DNA from: Clostridiaceae bacterium
GTDB taxonomy: Bacteria > Bacillota > Clostridia > Oscillospirales > Acutalibacteraceae
Assembly (NCBI GenBank): GCA_016287385.1
Contig: JAEEWM010000004.1
Span: forward strand, 124,001 to 188,000
Reading direction: 5' to 3'
Length of the DNA stretch: 64,000 nucleotides
In this document: positions 47,306-57,500 of the stretch, piece by piece
Numbering within the stretch: the stretch's first letter is position 1
How the letters are laid out: every line of letters begins with the position of its first letter
The notes under the pieces: generated by a model
What the model was told of the DNA's origin: nothing
What the model saw: the letters and a program-made list of their open reading frames with translations, nothing else
Databases searched by the model: none
Program-made: the position numbers and the translations under genes

Positions 47306-48178
47306 TTATTTTTCGCGCGTAAGCAACATTTCGGTAATTTCTTTTAGAACGCTTGTGTCCGCGTTAAAGCCGGAAAGCGCCGATAACGCGTTTTCGGTAT
47401 ACTGGGTCGCCAGAGCGCGGCAACGCGATTCGCCAAGTAATCTTACGGCGGTATTTTTACCGTTTTTATCATCACTGCCGACCGGCTTACCGAGCACGTC
47501 CGCAGTACCCCCGACATCAAGTAAATCGTCAATTATCTGAAAAGCAAGCCCTAAATTTTCGGCGTACGTTTCGGCGAGTTTAATCTTTTCATCGTCGCCG
47601 CCCGCGAGAATAACGCCGCAAACCGCGGCGGCGCGTATCAGCGCGCAGGTTTTGAGTGAGTACATACGGAAAAGCATTTGCTCGTTCTGGACGGGAACGG
47701 ACGTATCTATCACCTGACCGCCGATCATGCCGGCGCTGCCGACGGCGCCGGAGAGATAGGAAATTGCCCTTAAAACGCGCTCTTGCGGCAAGCCAAGCGT
47801 TTTCGCGCAAGCTGCAAACGCCTCGGTAAGCAGGTTATCGCCCGCCAGAAGCGCCATTGACTCGCCGTACCGGATATGGCATGAGGGCTTACCGCGGCGC
47901 ATATCGTCATTATCCATGCAGGGTAAATCGTCGTGTATCAGCGAATAGGTATGTATCATTTCGAGGGCGCAGGCAAAATTGTAGGCACAGTCATCGTTTG
48001 CGCCGCAAAGCTTATAAAATTCCAAAAGAATCACGGGTCGTATACGCTTTCCGCCGCCGAGCAGACTGTACCGTGCCGCGTCAATTACGGGATCGTAGGG
48101 CTGACCCGGCAAAGCGTTAATCATATCAAGGCGTGATTCAATTTTGAGCCTGTATTCTTCAAGTATACCGTCAATCAT
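47306..48178 (-). CDS. ispA: Farnesyl/geranylgeranyl diphosphate synthase
   Basis: 290 residues, short-chain trans-prenyl synthase. The first aspartate-rich motif DDLPCMDNDDMRRGKPSCH and the second DDLLDVGGT are intact, with GGKRIRPV near residue 46. It condenses isopentenyl units made through the Dxs pathway encoded next. The frame opens at 48337 within xseB, but the ATG at 48178 has GGGAG upstream, overlaps the xseB end by 8 bases and gives the normal length. Product chain length (C15 or C20) is not certain. Confidence 0.93.
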   Translation of the reverse strand: MIDGILEEYRLKIESRLDMINALPGQPYDPVIDAARYSLLGGGKRIRPVILLEFYKLCGANDDCAYNFACALEMIHTYSLIHDDLPCMDNDDMRRGKPSCHIRYGESMALLAGDNLLTEAFAACAKTLGLPQERVLRAISYLSGAVGSAGMIGGQVIDTSVPVQNEQMLFRMYSLKTCALIRAAAVCGVILAGGDDEKIKLAETYAENLGLAFQIIDDLLDVGGTADVLGKPVGSDDKNGKNTAVRLLGESRCRALATQYTENALSALSGFNADTSVLKEITEMLLTREK

Positions 48179-48380
48179 GCACACTACTCCCGTCAGAGGT
48201 AATAAGTTCGATTTTCTGCTTTGCGCTTTCGAGTTTGAGCGCACACTCTTTTGAAAGCTTGATTCCCCGCTCAAAAAGATCGATCGCCTCGTCAAGCGGA
48301 AGATCCTGCGATTCAAGCTTTGCGGAAATGCTTTCAAGCTCTTTTAGCGATTCTTCAAAAGTTTTATTATCTGTACTCAT
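48171..48380 (-). CDS. xseB: Exodeoxyribonuclease VII small subunit
   Basis: 69 residues of the XseB family: FEESLKELESISAKLES followed by DLPLDEAIDLFERGIKLSKEC, two amphipathic helices that pair with XseA. Its start overlaps the xseA stop (ATGA) and its end overlaps ispA, both signs of tight coupling. Confidence 0.95.
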   Translation of the reverse strand: MSTDNKTFEESLKELESISAKLESQDLPLDEAIDLFERGIKLSKECALKLESAKQKIELITSDGSSVHD

Positions 48381-49585
48381 TGTTTGCTCCTTATTGCTGT
48401 TACTTTGCAGTCGGCGTCACCGTCGATAAAACGCAGTGATATATCCATATCGTCTTCAAGGTCAAGGACGCCCTTAATACGCTTGCCGTCAGAAGTTACC
48501 GCGGCATAACCGCGAGCGATGGTTTTAAGCGGGCTGAGTGCGTCGAGCCGTGCCGCCGAATCGGAAAGACGGCGTTCATACGCCGAAATAACCGAATTGC
48601 CGTATGTATGCAGTTTTTCTGTTAAACTGTCGATTTTAAGCGCCATACCGTCGAAGTATCCTGCGGGATTGCCGAGCGGCGGCTTAGAAATTGCAAGCTC
48701 GTATTTCGCGCGCGATAATTCATATTTGGCACTTAGTGATGATGCGAGTTTTCTTTGATAATCAGCGAGAAAAGCGCTAAGCGAAGAACCGTCCGGCACA
48801 GCGAGCTCCGCCGCGTGCGACGGTGTAGAAGCGCGCACATCGGCTACAAAATCGCATATTGTAAAATCAGTCTCGTGACCCACCGCCGAAATAACCGGCA
48901 CCGGTGATTCGTAAATCTTGCGGGCAAGGTTTTCATCATTGAAAGCCCACAAATCTTCGAGTGAACCGCCGCCGCGCCCGATTATTATTGTATCAATATC
49001 GTTTCTCGGATAGACCTGTTCAAGCATATCCGTCATTGACTTCGCGGCATTCTCGCCCTGAACCGTCACCGGGCAAAGGAGTATTTCACAAATCGGAAAA
49101 CGCTTTGCCGTAATATTAAGTATATCGTGTACCGCCGCACCGGTATTCGCGGTTAAAACCGCAATTTTACGGGGATAACGTTTAAGCGGACGTTTATTTT
49201 CCGGTGCAAACAAGCCCTCTTTTTCAAGCTTTTCCTTCAGGCGGTTAAAAGCGACCGATAAATCGCCTTCACCGAGAGGATGTATTTCCTCGGCGTATAA
49301 CTGATACTGTCCGTCACGCTCGTAAATTGAAACTCTGCCTTTAAGTATTACCTGCATACCGTCGCTTACGGCAAATGCGACTTGTGAAGCGTATGAACGA
49401 AACATGACGCACCTTATCTGCGCGTCACTGTCCTTTAACGTAAAATACCAGTGCCCACTTGAATAATGGTTCTTAAAGTTTGAAATTTCACCGCAGACCG
49501 ACACATTCGCAAGCAAATCGTTCGATTCAATCAGCGATTTGGCATAAATATTCAGTTGTTTAACTGTAATCGGGGTGTTTTCCAT
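48377..49585 (-). CDS. xseA: Exodeoxyribonuclease VII large subunit
   Basis: 402 residues. An N-terminal OB-fold (ISNFKNHYSSGHWYFTLKD) leads to the catalytic core with VLTANTGAAVHD, IIIGRGGGSLEDLWAFNDE and ISAVGHETDFTICDFVADVRASTPSHAAE, then a coiled-coil C-terminus. The enzyme degrades single-stranded DNA into oligonucleotides. The frame opens at 49639, but the ATG at 49585, one base after the nusB stop, is preceded by AAAAAGG and fits the family. Confidence 0.95.
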   Translation of the reverse strand: MENTPITVKQLNIYAKSLIESNDLLANVSVCGEISNFKNHYSSGHWYFTLKDSDAQIRCVMFRSYASQVAFAVSDGMQVILKGRVSIYERDGQYQLYAEEIHPLGEGDLSVAFNRLKEKLEKEGLFAPENKRPLKRYPRKIAVLTANTGAAVHDILNITAKRFPICEILLCPVTVQGENAAKSMTDMLEQVYPRNDIDTIIIGRGGGSLEDLWAFNDENLARKIYESPVPVISAVGHETDFTICDFVADVRASTPSHAAELAVPDGSSLSAFLADYQRKLASSLSAKYELSRAKYELAISKPPLGNPAGYFDGMALKIDSLTEKLHTYGNSVISAYERRLSDSAARLDALSPLKTIARGYAAVTSDGKRIKGVLDLEDDMDISLRFIDGDADCKVTAIRSKQ

Positions 49586-49586
49586 A

Positions 49587-49979
49587 TCAAACCTTTTTAA
49601 TGACCGAAGAAAGTACGCCGTTGACGTATGAGGCGTCATCGGCTGTCGCGTATTTTTTGAGTATTTCTACCGCCTCATTGATCGAAACCGCGTTCGGAAT
49701 ATCGTCTTTATAGAGAATTTCGTATATAGAAAGCCTCAAAACCGCAAGCGCGGTTTTTGAAAGGCGCGATATGTTCCAGCCGACAGTGTTGTCAGATATA
49801 ATTTTGTCTATCTCTGAAAGTTTATCATATACGCCGAAAAATGTATCCTTGATATAATCATCGGGTGTGATACTGCGAACCTCAACCGCAAGGTCAAGTA
49901 TTTCACTAAGCGGCGAATCGTTGAACTCTTTTTCAAAAATCAGAATAAAGGCTTCTTCTCTTGCTTGTCTGCGCGTCAT
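49587..49979 (-). CDS. nusB: Transcription antitermination factor NusB
   Basis: 130 residues, all-helical. MTRRQAREEAFILIFEKEF is the typical start and VDFLNxA-type endings are seen as VSINEAVEILKKYATADDASYVNGVLSSVIKK. NusB with NusE binds boxA to protect rRNA transcription. An upstream in-frame ATG at 50006 lies at the predicted transcription start, so the ATG at 49979 is the better choice although its ribosome site is weak. First gene of the long operon; folD, usual next to nusB in Bacillus, is absent. Confidence 0.92.
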   Translation of the reverse strand: MTRRQAREEAFILIFEKEFNDSPLSEILDLAVEVRSITPDDYIKDTFFGVYDKLSEIDKIISDNTVGWNISRLSKTALAVLRLSIYEILYKDDIPNAVSINEAVEILKKYATADDASYVNGVLSSVIKKV

Positions 49980-50011
49980 GAGGCACCAACTTTCATAATT
50001 ATACATAATAC

Positions 50012-50040
50012 AGTATACAACAGTATAGCATAAAATTCAA
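50012..50040 (-). promoter_or_regulatory. SigA promoter of the nusB-to-tyrS operon
   Basis: Minus strand: TTGAAT (50040-50035), 17 bases, TATACT (50017-50012). The start point near 50005 supports the nusB start at 49979. Confidence 0.65.
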
Positions 50041-50052
50041 GTAAATAATATA

Positions 50053-50076
50053 TAAGGCAGTCGTCTGACTGCCTTA
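50053..50076 (-). terminator. Terminator-like hairpin after the radical SAM gene
   Basis: TAAGGCAGTC and GACTGCCTTA form a 10-base-pair stem around AGAC. The following sequence is AT-rich but not a clean U-run, so termination may be partial. Confidence 0.6.
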
Positions 50077-50105
50077 GTATTGTTTGTACTTATATTGCTG
50101 TTATG

Positions 50106-51011
50106 CTACACGCCGCTTAAATCAAAATTTGGTATAAAACAGGTGTCTGCGCTCGATTTTTCCTGAAAAAAGCAGTTGTTGAAGCCCGAATCAATTATAT
50201 GGTCAAGAACTTTATCATATTCCCTTTCGGTGACTTTGCGGTTTATGGGCGGCATTGTCTTTGCCTTTCCCAAAGGAATATACTGACTCATTATACTGAA
50301 GTAAGCGCCGGGTGTATTTTTATGCACAAAATCAAATATGTCAATCGCTTCGTTTGTCGCCGCCGGAAGCAGCAAATGCCGTATTACAACACCCGTTTTG
50401 ATCATACCGTTTTCAAATACACATTCGCCCTTTTGCCTGTACGCCTCCCTGATCGCCGAGACGGCATACTCCGGGTAATCGGCAGCGCCCGAATACTTAT
50501 ATGCGCTTTCGCGGTTAAGATACTTCAAATCAAACAGATAGACGTCAATGTAGTTTTCAAGCGAACGTATTACGCTTTCAAGTTCATAACCGCCGGTATT
50601 ATATATCACAGGTATCGGCGGTCTGTAAATATCAAGCGCCTCTTTTATTGCGTACGAAAAATGCGTCGGCGTTACAAGATTGATATTATGGGCGCCGCTC
50701 TCGGTCAACTCGCGGAAAATTTCAGCAAGTCTGGCTACGGATATATCCTTACCGTAGGATTTTTGACTTACAAGCTCATTCTGGCAGTAGACGCAGGAAA
50801 GTGAGCATCCGCTGAAAAATACGGTTCCCGAGCCGTTTTTACCGCTTATAAACGGTTCTTCAAAAAAGTGAAGACCCGCACGGGCAACGCGCGGAAGTAT
50901 ACCCGCTTTACATCTGCCGCCCGTATTGCCGTTTTCGTCACGCAAAGCGTTACACTTTCGCGGACATATCTGACATATCATCGCTTTTTGACTTTTCCGT
51001 CCTTTTAACAT
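50106..51011 (-). CDS. Radical SAM protein, PflA-like (COG1313 type)
   Basis: About 300 residues. The radical SAM triad is in FFSGCSLSCVYCQN (C-x3-C-x2-C, about residues 67-77). Upstream lies a second Cys cluster CQICPRKCNALR with GRCKAG, typical of the group often annotated as pyruvate formate-lyase activating enzyme-like. No glycyl radical enzyme is nearby, so the target is unknown. The start is ambiguous: 51011 opens the frame, overlapping the exonuclease gene by 62 bases. The ATG at 50981 begins at the Cys cluster but lacks a clear ribosome site. Confidence 0.85.
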   Translation of the reverse strand: MLKGRKSQKAMICQICPRKCNALRDENGNTGGRCKAGILPRVARAGLHFFEEPFISGKNGSGTVFFSGCSLSCVYCQNELVSQKSYGKDISVARLAEIFRELTESGAHNINLVTPTHFSYAIKEALDIYRPPIPVIYNTGGYELESVIRSLENYIDVYLFDLKYLNRESAYKYSGAADYPEYAVSAIREAYRQKGECVFENGMIKTGVVIRHLLLPAATNEAIDIFDFVHKNTPGAYFSIMSQYIPLGKAKTMPPINRKVTEREYDKVLDHIIDSGFNNCFFQEKSSADTCFIPNFDLSGV

Positions 51012-51843
51012 AAAGTTTACGTTTGATTTTTACCGTATCAAACAGTTTGCGAGCACGAATATTCGCAAAATACTTTTCGCCGCAGGCGTCACAGTAAAGT
51101 TCAGCGTAAAGCGCGCCGTTCCGGTAATGCCACTCGCCCTTCAGAGCAAGCTGCTCACCGCATTTTTTGCAGGCGAATATAAGTTGTTTTTTATCGAGAT
51201 TCACGTCGTCAATACTTTTAATGACGTACGGCTTGAAAGCACAACGCGCAAAAAAATCGGGTGCGGAAGTATCTATTATCATAGCCGAAAGACGTTCAGC
51301 GTTATAACATTTTTTGAGAAGCATTGCGCACACGGTGCTGTCGGTTTTCGCGTTGTGCAGTTCGGCTTCGTCGATATCGATTTCAAAAACGTTAGCCGCG
51401 TTCAGAAGAGATATCTGCGAAGTGCACTCGATACCGCGCTGACGCATTTCACCCTGTATGTATTTTTGCAAATCGAGATACTTTTCAATCCGCAGCTTTA
51501 TTCCCGAAAGTAAATTCTTTTCGTTTTCGAGGACGGTATAGATATCGGAATTGCTCCATGTCATCGTAACCGCGTCGTGCCCGACCCACTCGTTGTATGC
51601 TTCAAACGCCTTGTCAAGCGAAATACCCGCAAGCATTTTTTCTTTCGTAATACCGGTCAACTCGGCAAAGCGCTTTGAGACACGTTTTGTAAACGATGAT
51701 TTTACCGTTACATCAAAGGTATCGATAATATTGAACCCGTCGTCAAGTTTTACGGCGCCGATCTGTAAAATTTGATTGATGAATCTGCCGATTTTCGGGT
51801 AGTAAGCGCCGTCCCATTCAAGATCAAGAATAATATATTTCAT
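50950..51843 (-). CDS. DEDDh-type 3'-5' exonuclease with C-terminal zinc ribbon
   Basis: 297 residues. The exonuclease domain (about 1-180) shows Asp7 and Glu9 in ILDLEWDG and the ExoIII motif HNAKTDSTVC, as in KapD/ERI-type RNase T relatives. The C-terminal third carries two Cys pairs, ACKKCGE and YCDACGEK, about 33 residues apart, likely a zinc ribbon. Substrate (RNA or DNA) is unknown. The ATG overlaps the typA stop (TAATG), and the 3' end overlaps the radical SAM gene by up to 62 bases. Confidence 0.85.
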   Translation of the reverse strand: MKYIILDLEWDGAYYPKIGRFINQILQIGAVKLDDGFNIIDTFDVTVKSSFTKRVSKRFAELTGITKEKMLAGISLDKAFEAYNEWVGHDAVTMTWSNSDIYTVLENEKNLLSGIKLRIEKYLDLQKYIQGEMRQRGIECTSQISLLNAANVFEIDIDEAELHNAKTDSTVCAMLLKKCYNAERLSAMIIDTSAPDFFARCAFKPYVIKSIDDVNLDKKQLIFACKKCGEQLALKGEWHYRNGALYAELYCDACGEKYFANIRARKLFDTVKIKRKLYVKRTEKSKSDDMSDMSAKV

Positions 51844-53672
51844 TATTTATTCCTTGCCTCAAATTTCATTCGTTGTTCTTTATTAAGAATGCGTTTGCGC
51901 AAGCGAATACTGTTCGGCGTAATTTCCACCAGCTCGTCGTCCTTTATAAAATCAAGCGACTGTTCAAGACTGAGTATCGACGGCGGCGTAAGCCTGAGCG
52001 CCTCATCGGAGCCCGACGCGCGCGTATTGGTCATGTGTTTTTCTTTGCAGACGTTGCAAACTATATCTTCGTTTTTGGGATTTTCGCCCACTATCATTCC
52101 CTCGTAGACCGGCGTGCCCGGTCCGATAAAGAGACGACCCCGCGTCTGTGTGTTAAACAGGCCGTAGCTTGTGGCTGTACCTGTTTCGTGAGCAATTATC
52201 GAACCGGTATTTCTCTGTTCAATATCGCCCTTATACGGCTCATAATCAAAGTAAACGTGACTCATAATACCGTTTCCGTTTGTATCGGTCAAGAACTGCG
52301 AGCGATAACCGAGCAAACCGCGTGCCGGTATGAGGAATTCGAGATGCGACATACCGCCCTCGCGCGTACCCATATTGCGCAGCTCGGCGTGCCTTGTACC
52401 GAGGCGTTCCATGACCGAGCCGACATACTGCTCGGGGACTTCTATCATAAGAAGCTCAATAGGTTCAAGCAGTTTACCGTCATTATCCTTTTTATAAATA
52501 ACCGCCGGCGGCGAAACCTGAAACTCGTAACCCTGACGCCTCATCGTTTCAATTAAAATCGAAAGATGCAGCTCTCCCCTGCCCGAAACCTTAAAGGTAT
52601 CCGCGCTGTCGGTTTCCTCAACGCGAAGACTTACGTTTGTAAGCACTTCCTTAAAGAGACGGTCGCGAAGATTACGCGATGTGACATACTTACCGTCCTT
52701 ACCGGCGAAGGGTGAATTATTTACCATAAAGTTCATTGACAGAGTCGGCTCATCAATCTTTACAAAAGGCAGCGGCTCTACGTGTTCAACGTCACACGCG
52801 GTTTCACCGATTTCAAGGTCGGCAATGCCGGATACCTGAATTATATCTCCCATAGCGGCGGTTTCGGTTTCGGTGCGCCTTAAACCCTCGGTCATAAAAA
52901 TTTTGCCGATTTTAACATTTGTAAAACTGCCGTCTTTGTGACAAAGCGATACGGTTTGTCCCGCGTGAGCTGTGCCGCGAACAACCCTGCCCACGCCAAT
53001 TCTGCCTATGTAATCATCATATTCAATATTGGAAAAAAGTATTTGAAGCGGCGCGTCGGCGTCTCCGCAAGGCGGCTCAATTTCTTTTATTATTTCTTCA
53101 AACAGCGGCTTCATATCGGTACCCGGTTTATCGGGTGAATAGGTCGCGTAACCGTCACGCGCCGAGGCGAATATAACCGGAAATTCTATCTGCTCATCGT
53201 CGGCGCCGAGTTCAATGAACAAATCGAGCACTTCATCTACAACTTCATACGGGCGAGCCATCGGACGGTCGATTTTATTTATAACAACAACCGCTTTTTT
53301 TCCGAGAGAAAGAGCTTTTTTCAGCACAAAGCGTGTTTGCGGCATACACCCCTCAAAGGCGTCAACAAGCAATAAAACGCCGTCAACTGTCTGAAGTATA
53401 CGCTCAACCTCACCGCCGAAATCGGCATGACCCGGCGTATCAACGATGTTTATTTTAACATCGCCGTAATAAACGCTTGTGTTTTTTGAAAGTATGGTAA
53501 TGCCGCGCTCGCGTTCAAGATCGTTAGAGTCCATAACACGTTCGTTTACCGTTTCATTTTCACGGAAAGTACCGCTCTGCTGTAACAGTTTGTCGACAAG
53601 CGTCGTCTTGCCGTGGTCAACGTGTGCGATTATTGCAACATTCCGTAAATTTTCTCTTTTTTGTGTCGCCAA
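51843..53672 (-). CDS. typA: Ribosome-associated GTPase TypA/BipA
   Basis: 609 residues, typical. G1 is in [18 protein letters not shown] near residue 15, the switch region [15 protein letters not shown]3 [14 protein letters not shown] and G4 [10 protein letters not shown]; domains III and V and the unique C-terminal domain follow. BipA helps 50S assembly and stress adaptation. It heads the typA-exonuclease-radical SAM transcript from a consensus promoter at 53737-53709. Confidence 0.97.
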   Translation of the reverse strand: MATQKRENLRNVAIIAHVDHGKTTLVDKLLQQSGTFRENETVNERVMDSNDLERERGITILSKNTSVYYGDVKINIVDTPGHADFGGEVERILQTVDGVLLLVDAFEGCMPQTRFVLKKALSLGKKAVVVINKIDRPMARPYEVVDEVLDLFIELGADDEQIEFPVIFASARDGYATYSPDKPGTDMKPLFEEIIKEIEPPCGDADAPLQILFSNIEYDDYIGRIGVGRVVRGTAHAGQTVSLCHKDGSFTNVKIGKIFMTEGLRRTETETAAMGDIIQVSGIADLEIGETACDVEHVEPLPFVKIDEPTLSMNFMVNNSPFAGKDGKYVTSRNLRDRLFKEVLTNVSLRVEETDSADTFKVSGRGELHLSILIETMRRQGYEFQVSPPAVIYKKDNDGKLLEPIELLMIEVPEQYVGSVMERLGTRHAELRNMGTREGGMSHLEFLIPARGLLGYRSQFLTDTNGNGIMSHVYFDYEPYKGDIEQRNTGSIIAHETGTATSYGLFNTQTRGRLFIGPGTPVYEGMIVGENPKNEDIVCNVCKEKHMTNTRASGSDEALRLTPPSILSLEQSLDFIKDDELVEITPNSIRLRKRILNKEQRMKFEARNK

Positions 53673-53708
53673 GATTTCATCCCCTGAACAGTATTATTAA
53701 AACAATTT

Positions 53709-53737
53709 ATTATAAAACACAAAAGCCCGTATGTCAA
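53709..53737 (-). promoter_or_regulatory. Perfect SigA promoter of typA
   Basis: Minus strand: TTGACA (53737-53732), 17 bases, TATAAT (53714-53709), 37 bases before the start codon. Confidence 0.88.
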
Positions 53738-53744
53738 ACATAAA

Positions 53745-53771
53745 GTGCGCCGACCGCATAGGTCGGCGCAC
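53745..53771 (-). terminator. Terminator after the large dockerin gene
   Basis: GTGCGCCGACC and GGTCGGCGCAC form an 11-base perfect stem with a TATGC loop, then TTTATG. It sits directly before the typA promoter. Confidence 0.8.
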
Positions 53772-53786
53772 AGCATAAAAGACAAA

Positions 53787-56700
53787 TCAGAAAATCTGAA
53801 CATCCCAGTCGCTTAAATACTGGAAGAGTCGTGTGAGGTCCTTATTGTTAACGTTGCCGTCGCCGTTTACGTCGAGCGCCGCACTGTTAACTTCAACGTC
53901 CCAGTCGGAAAGATACTGGAATAATCTTGTAAGGTCCTTATTGTTGACGTTACCGTCACCGTTTATATCACCGGGTATGTAGTCTGACGGAAGCTTCGGT
54001 ATAATCTTAGTTTTACCGGTTCTGTAGCCGCAAACGCTGCAGACTTCTTCCATAAGTCCCGGCGTGGTATTTGTCGCTTCAAGTACCGTTACCCACTCGA
54101 AGGTATGTCTTCCCTTTTCTATCTGCCAGGCGCAAAGTGTGCAGCCCTTCCAATGGAACGCGGCGTCGTATGACCAGCCGGGTATTACTATATGCTCGTG
54201 ATCGGTCGGCTCTTCGCCGCCTGTGTAATCGCCGCTGCTTGGATCCATCGGTGTTATTGTCACGGGAACAGAAGTCTCTATACCGCGGTAAAGAACGTAA
54301 AATTTGTTATCGGCGCCCGGGATCCAGTGCTCATCGTATTGCCTGTCAAAGATATCGATATCATCCACACCGAGTATTTTTCCGTCTGCGGATTCGGCAT
54401 AACCGACGTTGTTGGTCGCGTCAAATTTTACCGTGTACTCAACCGAAGTATCATCCTTATAGGTTATTATGATCTTATCACCGACGTCCGCAAGGGGAAC
54501 GTTGTAGAAATAGAATTTTGTACCGAAGTTATCGTATCTGTAATCACCGTTCTTGTTTTCGTCAAGCGTAAGCGGGGTTTTCCTGATATACTCAACAGAT
54601 TTAACGTCGGTTTCAACAAGATCCACGGGAACCTCTGCGGTAAGCCCGAACACCTCGATAGTGTAGTAGTTGGGACCCGCAAGCGTCCATTCACGCTCGG
54701 ACTGATTACTGTCACGGAACACTTCATACCGGTGGAACTTGAAATTATCGCCTACGAAATACAGTTCGCCGTCTTCATTCGAGAACGTCAAAACAAATTC
54801 CTGTATCGTGCCCTGACCTAAAAGCGTAATCTTATCGCCCTCACGGAATTCGGGTATGGCATATTCTCTGAATTCCGAGCCGTCTTCTCTGTAAGCCGGG
54901 TGCGAATAGCTTTCATAAACTTTCGGATTGCCGTCTACGGGGGTATAACACACACTGTCAAAGTTATTTGCAATAATCTTTACAACCGCCTGTGATTCAC
55001 AGCCCATATAACTGAACGTGTAGTAGTTATCGCCAACCGTCCAGGGGTTCGTATACTGATCGGCGTATACGTCCAAATGAGGGTTATAGTCAACCGGAAT
55101 GATATCGCCGGATTCCGATTCAAAAACTATTCCATTAGTTTTTGAATCGTATCTTGCGGTGTATTCAACCGTGCCGATAGCTCTGTCAAGGTAAGTAACG
55201 CGAAGTATATCGCCGTTATCGACCCACGGGATCTCGTAAACGTCAATATCAGCAAACGGATCATGGGAAGAATGAGTGCCTTCAAGGTAGGTGGCCTGTT
55301 TTGCGGGAATATACTCGATTGAAACTACCGGATTTGCCTTAACGGTGCAGGTGGTGGCAACAGCCAGCCCCATATATTCAACAAAATACTCGTTTCCGGC
55401 GCCTATTTGCCACGGTGTACCCTCTTCCTGATTTGAGCTTGTGAAAACGTCTTCCCAAATACGAAGCGGGTCTTTCCCGTCAGCCGCAAATACTAAATCG
55501 CCGAATTCATCAAATTTTGCGATATATAAGGTCCGAACATCGTTTTTATCAATAACGGTAAGACGGTCGCCGGGACTGAAATCGGGCACGTTATATATCG
55601 TGCGCTCATAATGTTCACTGTAATAACTGTCAACACCTTCGTAAACGACCGGCTCGTTTGCAGACGTAAAGAGTATTTCTTTAACGGGATTTTCAATAAT
55701 CGTTACGTCGTAGGTAAACGTTACGCCGCTGTAAACTATATACAATTCGTTCCCGTTGCCAACGTGCCAGCGATTATGATACTGATCATCGGTGAAACGA
55801 ACATCCCAGGGGCTAAAGGTATCGCCGGTGGTCTCATTCTCAAAAATCCAGTAGCCGTTTTCGTCATCGGTGGTAAGAATATAATCGGCGCGGGTGTTAT
55901 CCTTGTAGTAAAGCGTTAATTTATCACCAAGCTGTTGCGTAGGATAATTATAGCGGATATATGTACCCTGGCCGTAATAGTTATCCTCGTATGAATCTTT
56001 GCCGTCAATAAGCACTATGGGTTCAACCGGAGTATACTCCATAGCCCTTATCGGGTTTTCTATGACAGTAGCATAAAGCGTATACTCGCTGCCCATATAT
56101 TCGACGTAATACGCATTACGGTCTCCGATAACCCACGGAGTTTGGTTCTGATGTGAATAAAACTGAACATCATTTGCCTGAATAATATCGGAATCACCGG
56201 CGATAAATACCATACTGTATTTATCGCAGATATACTCTTTTTCGGCGCCGTTTTTATCTATGACAATAAGTTTATCGCCGTCTTCAAACCCGGGAGTGTT
56301 ATAGTAATACGCATCGTCCCAGTTGTCATAATACGTATCGCCGTCAATGTAAACGGCGGTATCCGCCGGAACATACCTGATGCCCTTTACAGGGTTTTCT
56401 ATTATACTTACGCGAACGTAATTTGACTCGTTATCTTTATAAGACAGATACATAAAGTTACCGTCGCCTAACTCCCACTCGCCGCTGCGCGAAGAGTAAA
56501 GCTCGGTATCCTGATCAGGCAACGGATCATAATTGTTGATTACGTCGTAAAACCCGTTGTAAAACTCACCGTTATAATCACCTTGGAGATAGGTATATGA
56601 TACGGTCGTGTGAGTATCGGAGAAAGTAACGTTAAGTAAATCGCCCTCCTCAAACCAGGGTGTTTCATAGTTAAAGAACCGGTTGCCCTGACCGTCGTCA

Positions 56701-57500
56701 TCCCAGTGGCCGTTGGTATTCTCGTAAATCTCAATTTCACGAACCGGAATATAAACAAGATCTTCGATCGGGTTTTCAACTATCGTAACGGGAACGGGCG
56801 TTGTTTTACCCAAATAGTCAACGTAAATACAATTATCGCTGCCGAGTGTAAACGGCTCGTCATACTGGCGGTCAAACATATGAACGTCTCTGTCGGAGAT
56901 AAACTCGCCGCCGGCAGAATAATAGCCCATTTCCGGATCAAACCTTAAAGTATAATCAACCGAGCCTCTGCCGTCACTGTAATTAACGGTGAGAACGTCT
57001 CCGGAAAATCTTGTAAACGCATTATAGCGGTAATAGTCAGTACCATCCGCGTCAATATCAAAATTGCCGCCGGTTTCAAAATAACAGGTAATAGGTCTTG
57101 CCGACGTATAAGAAATTGAATCAACCGGATTCGGAAGTATCTTTGCGGTAAGAGGGGTGCTGAAATTGCCGTATACTATGTAAAAGGTATACTCGCCGCC
57201 GACTACCCAGTGTTCTTGCTCCTGATTATCAAAGCGTGTGACGTCTTCCCACTGTTTGAGCTGCTGATCACCGTTTATAAAATACAGTTCGCCGTCGCCG
57301 AGTCTGGCGGCGGTAAAAGCTTTAGAGGAACCGTCGCTGTAATTCACCGTCAAAACGTCATTTTCGTTGAAATTGACGTTGTATGAAAGATAATGCGTTT
57401 CACCGTCGGGCTCAACGCGATCCTCGGCGCCTTCACCCTCATAGTACACATAGGCGTTTTCATCAGCCGGCGTATACGAAATACCGGTAATGCTCACGGC
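53787..57500 (-). repeat. Nine tandem protein-coding units plus two dockerin halves
   Basis: Unit starts read ITGISYTPAD, VDSISYTSAR, IEDLVYIPVR, VKGIRYVPAD, IRAMEYTPVE, VKEILFTSAN, VVSIEYIPAK, FDSVCYTPVD and VKSVEYIRKT. The units are clearly related in protein but diverged in DNA, which suggests an old expansion. Confidence 0.75.
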
